Source: Triplophysa rosa
Taxonomy: Eukaryota; Chordata; Actinopteri; Cypriniformes; Nemacheilidae
Direction: 5' to 3'
NCBI RefSeq assembly: GCF_024868665.1
Contig: NC_079912.1
Location: 14,690,165 to 14,754,164, forward strand
Length of the DNA stretch: 64,000 nucleotides
Part shown: in pieces, positions 57,970 to 64,000 of the stretch
Position numbering within the stretch: position 1 is the first letter of the stretch
How the letters are laid out: the number at the start of each line of letters is the position of its first letter
Notes under the pieces: model-generated
What the model was told of the DNA's origin: nothing
Database searches by the model: none
What the model saw: only the letters and a program-made list of their open reading frames with translations
Translations under genes and position numbers: made by a program

Positions 57970-59770
57970 GCCAAATCAACAGTCAGTTGGAAAAAGTACC
58001 AGCTACTCCATCCAATGTGTTGCCTTGCGAGGAAACCACTAATGTTTCTCTCATCCTCCCCACCTGCTCTGGGAATTTCATTCAATACTGACCACAATGT
58101 TGGAAGAGCTTTACTTTGCACGTCAACATCTGACACCTGCACACGTTTCACCACACCACCTTTACATTCAACATGCTTTTACTGTGCTGTTTGTAAAATA
58201 CAGTGAATGCATATTTGAAATAATTATGACATTTTTTATAAAATCAGCCGGACCAAGAATTAAATAACATTTTAATAACATAAAAACAACTGTGGTTGGT
58301 TGCTATTTTGTTGCCTCTTTCTGTCTAGGTTCTAGAAGGTCTGAGATTTTCCAGGTGTTCGTCTCTGCGTGTCACCTTGCAGTAAAATTTCACAAATTAC
58401 AATATGCATTTATGTTCGAGCCTCCATCAGAGCACTCGTGGCAATGGTCCGACTTTCATTTTTATTACAAATTGAGTCCTCGCCCATAAAACCTTCACTT
58501 CCTCGCCGAGCAAAACATCAGCAGGTTCTGCGTCTGTGTATTTTTTATTAATGACGAAAGACTGCCGAGTGCTTCCTACTGTCTGGTTGTATTTCCACGG
58601 ACCTGTTTCAACTTTGCAATCGCCGTATTACTGTCTCGAGTCTTTAATGGATGAAAGGAGAGCTTTTGGTTTTGTGATGCATAACTAATAGCTTGGATAA
58701 ATCAAATGCGAGATGAAAAAATGTTATGGTTGGAGAACATAAACGTTTTGATGCCTAGTGCATTTATTGAAAATTCATCATAAATTAGATTTAAAGATTA
58801 AACATGCAGAAGAGACTTGATGACCGTATTTACAGTATCTACACTGTGTACTGTATGTGTCATTTATGTCATCACTTCCTGCATTTCAGACAAATGGCAG
58901 CTTTTCTCTTCTTTAAACAAACACACCCAAAGCTATAATCCTAATAATGTTTAGACTCTGGAAACCAGCAGTCATCGTTAATGGTGAGCAAATCAAAGAT
59001 GCTATGTCTGGAATAAAGATGCTATGTATGTATATGGGGGAATAATTCATAATAAAGTGACTTTTACAAGCAAGGTAGGACTTCAGGCATCTGTGTGATT
59101 ATCTCTCTGTTTCATAAGCCACTTTCTCTGCACTCATCTAGCCATTGAGTTTTTATGGTGTGTTTATTTAAAATACTGTTTTGTTTTTACTTTTGCCAAG
59201 GTAAGCGAGTCATGCATTTGTGTGCTATTTGTTATAAAGTAAAAATAATTTTGTCCCAAGTAGAACTGAAATTGTACACAAGTATACTGTACATTGATAT
59301 TACTATGGCTATAAAGTACTTAAAAATATACCTAATCTTTACTTATGTGTACTTATTTTTGGTGAGGGCAGAAACTGTCTCTCATCAATGCAACATTTGA
59401 AGAAGTGTTTATACATATTTACATTTCGTAAGAAAGTACAGTCCAGTACAGTATAGTATAGTGTAGTGACGTGTGATTTTAGTCTTTTTATCATCTGTTG
59501 TTTTGAACAGATATTTGTGATCTGAGTTGAGTAGAAACCTGGCCTGATTGAAACACTCGGGCACTGATGCTCCACAGATGCAGCATAGCCTGACCACCAG
59601 GTGCCCTCATCTGCCCGCCAGTGCCCAAACCTGCCCCGTACGCCACACTTTAATAGCCTTCTTATCTGTTTAAAAGTGCAATACAGAAAGTTTTTCACAC
59701 TTTTCAAGTTACATATCTAAATAAATTAATTGTACTTCTAACAAATATGTTTAAAATGATGAAGAATACG
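57970..59770. other. Intergenic DNA, no gene recognised
   Basis: AAGTATACTG/AAGTACTT words at 59250-59330 recall the repeat at 16540-16688. Nothing else can be supported. Confidence 0.35.
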
Positions 59771-59774
59771 ACGT

Positions 59775-60045
59775 TTTATTCTTATACTCAAACTGGCTGC
59801 CAGGAAGAGGTGTTAGTGAGACCAGCAGGGGGTGCTCACCCTGTGGTCTGTATGGGTCCTAATGCCCCAGGATAGTGATGGGGACACTATACTGTAAAAA
59901 GCACCGTCCTTTGGATGAGACGTTAAACCGAGGTCCTGACTCCCTGTGGTCATTAAAGATCCCATGGCACTTCTCGTAAAGAGTAGGGGTATAACCCCGG
60001 TGTCCTGGCCAGATCCCCTCCACTGGCCCTTGTCAATCATGGTCC
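59775..60045. mobile_element. Interspersed repeat, possible LINE/SINE 3' segment
   Basis: TTTGGATGAGACGTTAAACC, CTCCCTGTGGTCATTAAAGA and GGCACTTCTCGTAAAGAGTA, followed by GTCCTGGCCAGATCCC, make up a block that recurs widely in fish genomes. I know it as a repeat but cannot name the family with confidence. Confidence 0.6.
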
Positions 60046-60049
60046 GATG

Positions 60050-63000
60050 AAACCGGTTATAACTCTACTATTGTCAAACACTTTCAGATGCAGAATACAT
60101 CACACAGCTGCAAATATAGTATGGGGATGATCATCTTTATTTACTTGATGATTTGATTCAGTATTGATTCAGAAGTCACAATCCAATTCTAAAATGATTT
60201 TTGATGATCTTTCAAGATTGCACGCTGCCTACTATGAGGTTCAAAAAGTCTCCATGTGTGCTTTGACTTACCCAGAGAACGACCAGACCTTAAACTTCAA
60301 TCATGACTTGACTTTAAAATTTCACAATAAACTTTGAGCGCGTGGTACACAAAAAGCAGAGATACTTCCATCCTGGACAGAAGAACTATGTTTTTGCTGA
60401 GAGGTTTATATGTGGTTTGAGAACTTAAAGTCCATCTGGACTCAGTGTGGGCGGAGCTTTAGACGTGTTATGAGAACACAGGACTCTTAGTACAGACTGC
60501 AGTGGGTGGAGATGTGTGCCATTTCTGATTCATTTCTGAATAATACTTAGACATCTGACAGCACACACACATTCACAACAACAACAATAACAAAACAGGT
60601 GACATGAACTCGCATCCAAAATCAGCCACGCAGAAAAACTTGAAATTATTTTTAAAGTGGAACAAAATGTCAACGCAAACAACATTATTGAATTAAGTTA
60701 ATTGTTCTCAGCCCACTGGCAGATCATTTGTCTTGCTTTGAGCATTAAGCATTTTTCAGAAACCAAATTTTATTACAATATTTATTTATTTGATTCTATT
60801 TTATTTTAGCTCTACTGTTAAAGCATGGCGTGTAAGTTGCTTTTGTCCAATCTATGACTGTAAATAAGACATTTTTGGCCTGTTCCTCATCAAGACGTCA
60901 CATGACAGTAGAACAGTAGTGCAAAATTTAGTGTATGTAAATACAATGAATACATGATTCTTTCTTTTATCCTTTACCACAGTACAGTTGAGGTCTATAC
61001 ATTGCAGTCCATAAAGCACTTGGTTCCAATACACAGAAATGTATTGTTTATTATACAGCATTACATTTTTCAGTATTTTCCAATATTTCCCCTTATATTT
61101 TTGTTTCATGAGGGAAGCCACATCAGATATTGTTTATGTGCATAACACAAATGATGCCGGGTTACATAATATAGTTTAATACTTAAGTTTATGGGTTGGT
61201 TGGATGGATGAAATGCCTTTAAAATTTTACTTTGAGAAATACACGTGTGCTTTCATTTTAAAACTGTTTTATCTTGATGCATGGAGCCTACTTAAAATCA
61301 AATCCAGCAATGGCACACGGACTGTAAAATGCAGTCAGACCACGGGGTCAGTCTGGGGTCACGCTCTACAGACGTCTCAGAAAGCAAGGACTCGTTCACG
61401 GCTCCAGCCACGGTGCCATAAACACCAGTTTCCCGATAACATCCCAGTCCCACTTAAAAACACATTGCAGCCTCCAGTTTAATTTGGCTGGTGTTATAAA
61501 AGTGTTTTTTATATTATGAAAGTCTGGTTCAGTGTAACGCTCTGATGACAGAAAGGCTCTAGAAGGCAGCTGCAGGTTTAGAAAAAATGTCATGCCAGCT
61601 AACGTGCACAATAGCACGGCAAACACGATATTTATATCATGTGATTAAAACGTGCAAGCGAGGTCACATGCGACATCTTTTCCAAGAAATCAGTCGCAGT
61701 CTACAGGACGTCTGTCATCCATGGACGAAACGGACACGTGTATGATGTTGTGTCGAGTGCACGAGTGTGTTCGGGCGCAGGAGTGGCATGCTCTGTGCGT
61801 GTTTGACCGTGGCGCCATGCACGTGTCAGTGAGAGAGCGTGGTTTGTTGTCATGATGGCAGACGTCAAAGATGGACGGTCAGAGTTTGCCTCAGTCGCAC
61901 TGGTGTTGTGGAGGTCTTCCACACCATCTGCGATGGGGGATGGACTCCTGCTGGGGTAATGAGGGTAATGAGACTCATTTTCCTCGGGTTTGTCCGTATC
62001 CTGGTGGAGATGCCAGGGTAGGTTTGGCCAAAATATGAAGATCTCTTATTACGTGCCATCATTCTGAATGTTAAATGTGTAATCAGATCCATTGAAATCG
62101 AGACGGGATTACACATATTCTGCTATAGCCCAGGGAATTGGCTCTCTCTGATTCATGCGGAAGATACAGTTTACATGCAGTTCTTTATCATGAGATGTTT
62201 ATTGGATTATTATCATTACGGGATCTTATCTTGATTTAAATTTTTAAAGCTGCCACAGTCAGGGTAAAACAAATGCATTGTTAAAGCCACTGACATCATG
62301 TTGACTTTTAATTGTATCTTTGTTTTACGTAGTTACGTCTGTGATGGACTATTTGTTTATGTATAAACTTAATGCATGAAGTCTTCAAAAGTGCCTTTTT
62401 CTAAAATGGCCTAAGGATTTAAAGGCCAAACTACATCTGGAAACTGAAGCTTTTAATAAGTGGAGTAAACTTGTTTGATTACATCAACAGTAAACACTGG
62501 ATTTCAATATCCAGTCTTGTAAATCACTAATCACTATGGCAACCGATGCAATTTTACAATTTACAAGAGTTGTGTTTGTGAAATCTGATGGGAGAGGAAA
62601 TCGAGGTAGGGAAGGTTTGATGGGCAGTCTGAACCATGTGTTTGTGCGATCGCTTCTCTCGCTGATCAATAATTCACATATTCACATTTCAAAATCGACC
62701 AGTTCTCATCTCAATCAAACTCAGGATTATTACAAGAGCTTGATTTATCATTTCTTGTTCTTTAGCCACTTTTTTTCTCAAAAAGATCTGTCACTACATC
62801 TTCAACAAGAAATTATCTCGAAAGAGATTAAGGTTTGAAGCCAGCATGTCAGCTCTCTTATATAAACACAGACAGGTTGCTGGATTACACGGGATGGATT
62901 CAAAAGGCAAACCTGTGTCTGCTGGAGATTTCCAGAGTGCAGGGTTGTATAATACCATATCTGTTTGCTGATGATTACAGCATCGGTGATATATCCCGGC

Positions 63001-63320
63001 ACACAATTTCAATGTCAGATTTTAATAAAAGGATTTAACACCATGCCAGAAAGTCAAATCTCTCGTGTGGTCAAAGTGCATTTCTGCATGCTGTGCTAAT
63101 ATGAAAAAAATACCTAAATGTTAACCTGAGGCAAGTTGTCAAATGTACTTATTATGAATATAAATATAATATTAATTTAAATATTTATTTATTGGCCAAA
63201 CCTGGTTTGCTATTTTTGATTACTTTTTGTGAATTGTTTTGTTTTATTTTCATGTAACATGTACAGACTGACCAATAATGACCCTGAGGATTCTGGGACG
63301 TAGCCAGACAAAATCCCCCA
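60050..63320. other. Intergenic DNA, no gene recognised
   Basis: No exon chain or repeat with clear ends is visible. Confidence 0.35.
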
Positions 63321-63324
63321 TTAA

Positions 63325-63727
63325 AGGTTACAGTTGCCCAAAAAATAAACATTTGTCATCATTTACTCACTCTCTAGTTGTTCCAAATCTTTATAAGTTT
63401 CTTTGTTCAGATGAACACAGTGAAAGATATTTGGAAGAATGCTTCTAACCAAACAGTTCTTGGGCCCCATTGACTATAGTAGGGAAACTGACAATAGTAG
63501 TCAAAAGTGCCCCATAACTGTTTGCTTTCCTACATTCTTCAGAACACACAAATTTATAAAGCATTTTACCTACTATAGTAGTCAATGATGGCCAAGATCT
63601 GTTTGGATACAAGCATCATTTCAAATATCTTTCTGTGTTCATCAGAACAAAGGAATTTATACAGTTTTGGAGCAACTCGAAGGTGAGTAAATGATGACAG
63701 AATTTTCATTTTTGGGTGAGCTGTTAC
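63325..63727. mobile_element. Fold-back MITE copy
   Basis: The left arm is TTAAAGGTTACAGTTGCCC, TCATCATTTACTCACTCTC and CACAGTGAAAGATATTTGG. The right arm is CAAATATCTTTCTGTGTTC and GAGTAAATGATGACAGAATT. CTATAGTAG words occur in both halves. It shows the uninterrupted form of the element split by the LTR at 24533-25152. Confidence 0.75.
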
Positions 63728-64000
63728 TCTCATGATTATAATATGAGACTTGGAGAACAAACATTCTCATCTGTCGTGTGACAGGAAACATGAGAATAAA
63801 TCATCAATTGCCATGACAACTCACTGTGGTTATAAGTGGTGAGCAAGAGGTAGTGATAGGATCGTTCATAATGTGGGGAAATATGATACACAGCAAGGTC
63901 AGACTACACTGATAACATCAATTGGTGAAATGCATCGAATGTGATCTCTTTCACCACTGTGTTCTCAGAGAAACCTCACTAAATACATTGTAATGTATTA

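Noticed and set aside
57773..58206. Frames with Thr-His or Cys-Val runs
   Set aside because: They are readings through the CA microsatellite.

Overview
The window is vertebrate genomic DNA, most likely from a cyprinid (zebrafish- or carp-like) teleost. It has AT-rich intergenic sequence, short exons with GT-AG introns, and long dinucleotide microsatellites. It is dense in DNA-transposon relics, fold-back MITEs and tRNA-derived SINEs of types familiar from cyprinid genomes. The species call is inference. There are no bacterial-type operons, rRNA genes or CRISPR arrays.

Three genes can be assembled from splice signals and protein similarity. (1) A four-exon plus-strand gene (3531-7922) encodes a 173-residue protein that is almost only a Deltex C-terminal (DTC) domain. 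It has no RING and starts with a myristoylation-type N-terminus. (2) A minus-strand gene (22905-23748, at least four small exons) encodes a cysteine-containing domain of a small teleost family that I recognise only as a recurring uncharacterised type. Its first exon was not found. (3) STEAP2 (27979-30965, four coding exons, plus strand, 493 residues) is complete and is the best-supported gene here. It is a six-transmembrane metalloreductase with its NADPH-binding motif and both predicted haem histidines.

Layout. 1-3.3 kb is non-coding with two short inverted-repeat elements. 3.5-7.9 kb holds the DTC gene; its second intron contains an L2-like LINE fragment, a 1.86-kb Harbinger-type element and a nested smaller element. 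8.2-22.5 kb is repeat-rich intergenic DNA (SINEs, MITEs, two tandem-repeat fields, a TTAA-flanked element) plus one stretch that looks like candidate regulatory DNA (about 19.0-19.5 kb). 22.9-23.8 kb holds the cysteine-rich gene. 24.3-25.5 kb holds an LTR-like element inserted in a MITE. 27.0-31.5 kb holds STEAP2, with a solo LTR in its first coding intron. 31.5-64 kb is mainly gene desert with fold-back elements, an LTR-free set of DNA transposons, microsatellites and a few stretches that may be conserved regulatory DNA or stray exons.

I see no functional link among the three genes. STEAP2 is a membrane ferric/cupric reductase, the DTC protein would be expected in ubiquitin/ADP-ribose signalling at a membrane, and the third looks secreted. 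Most other open frames are chance or lie in repeats.
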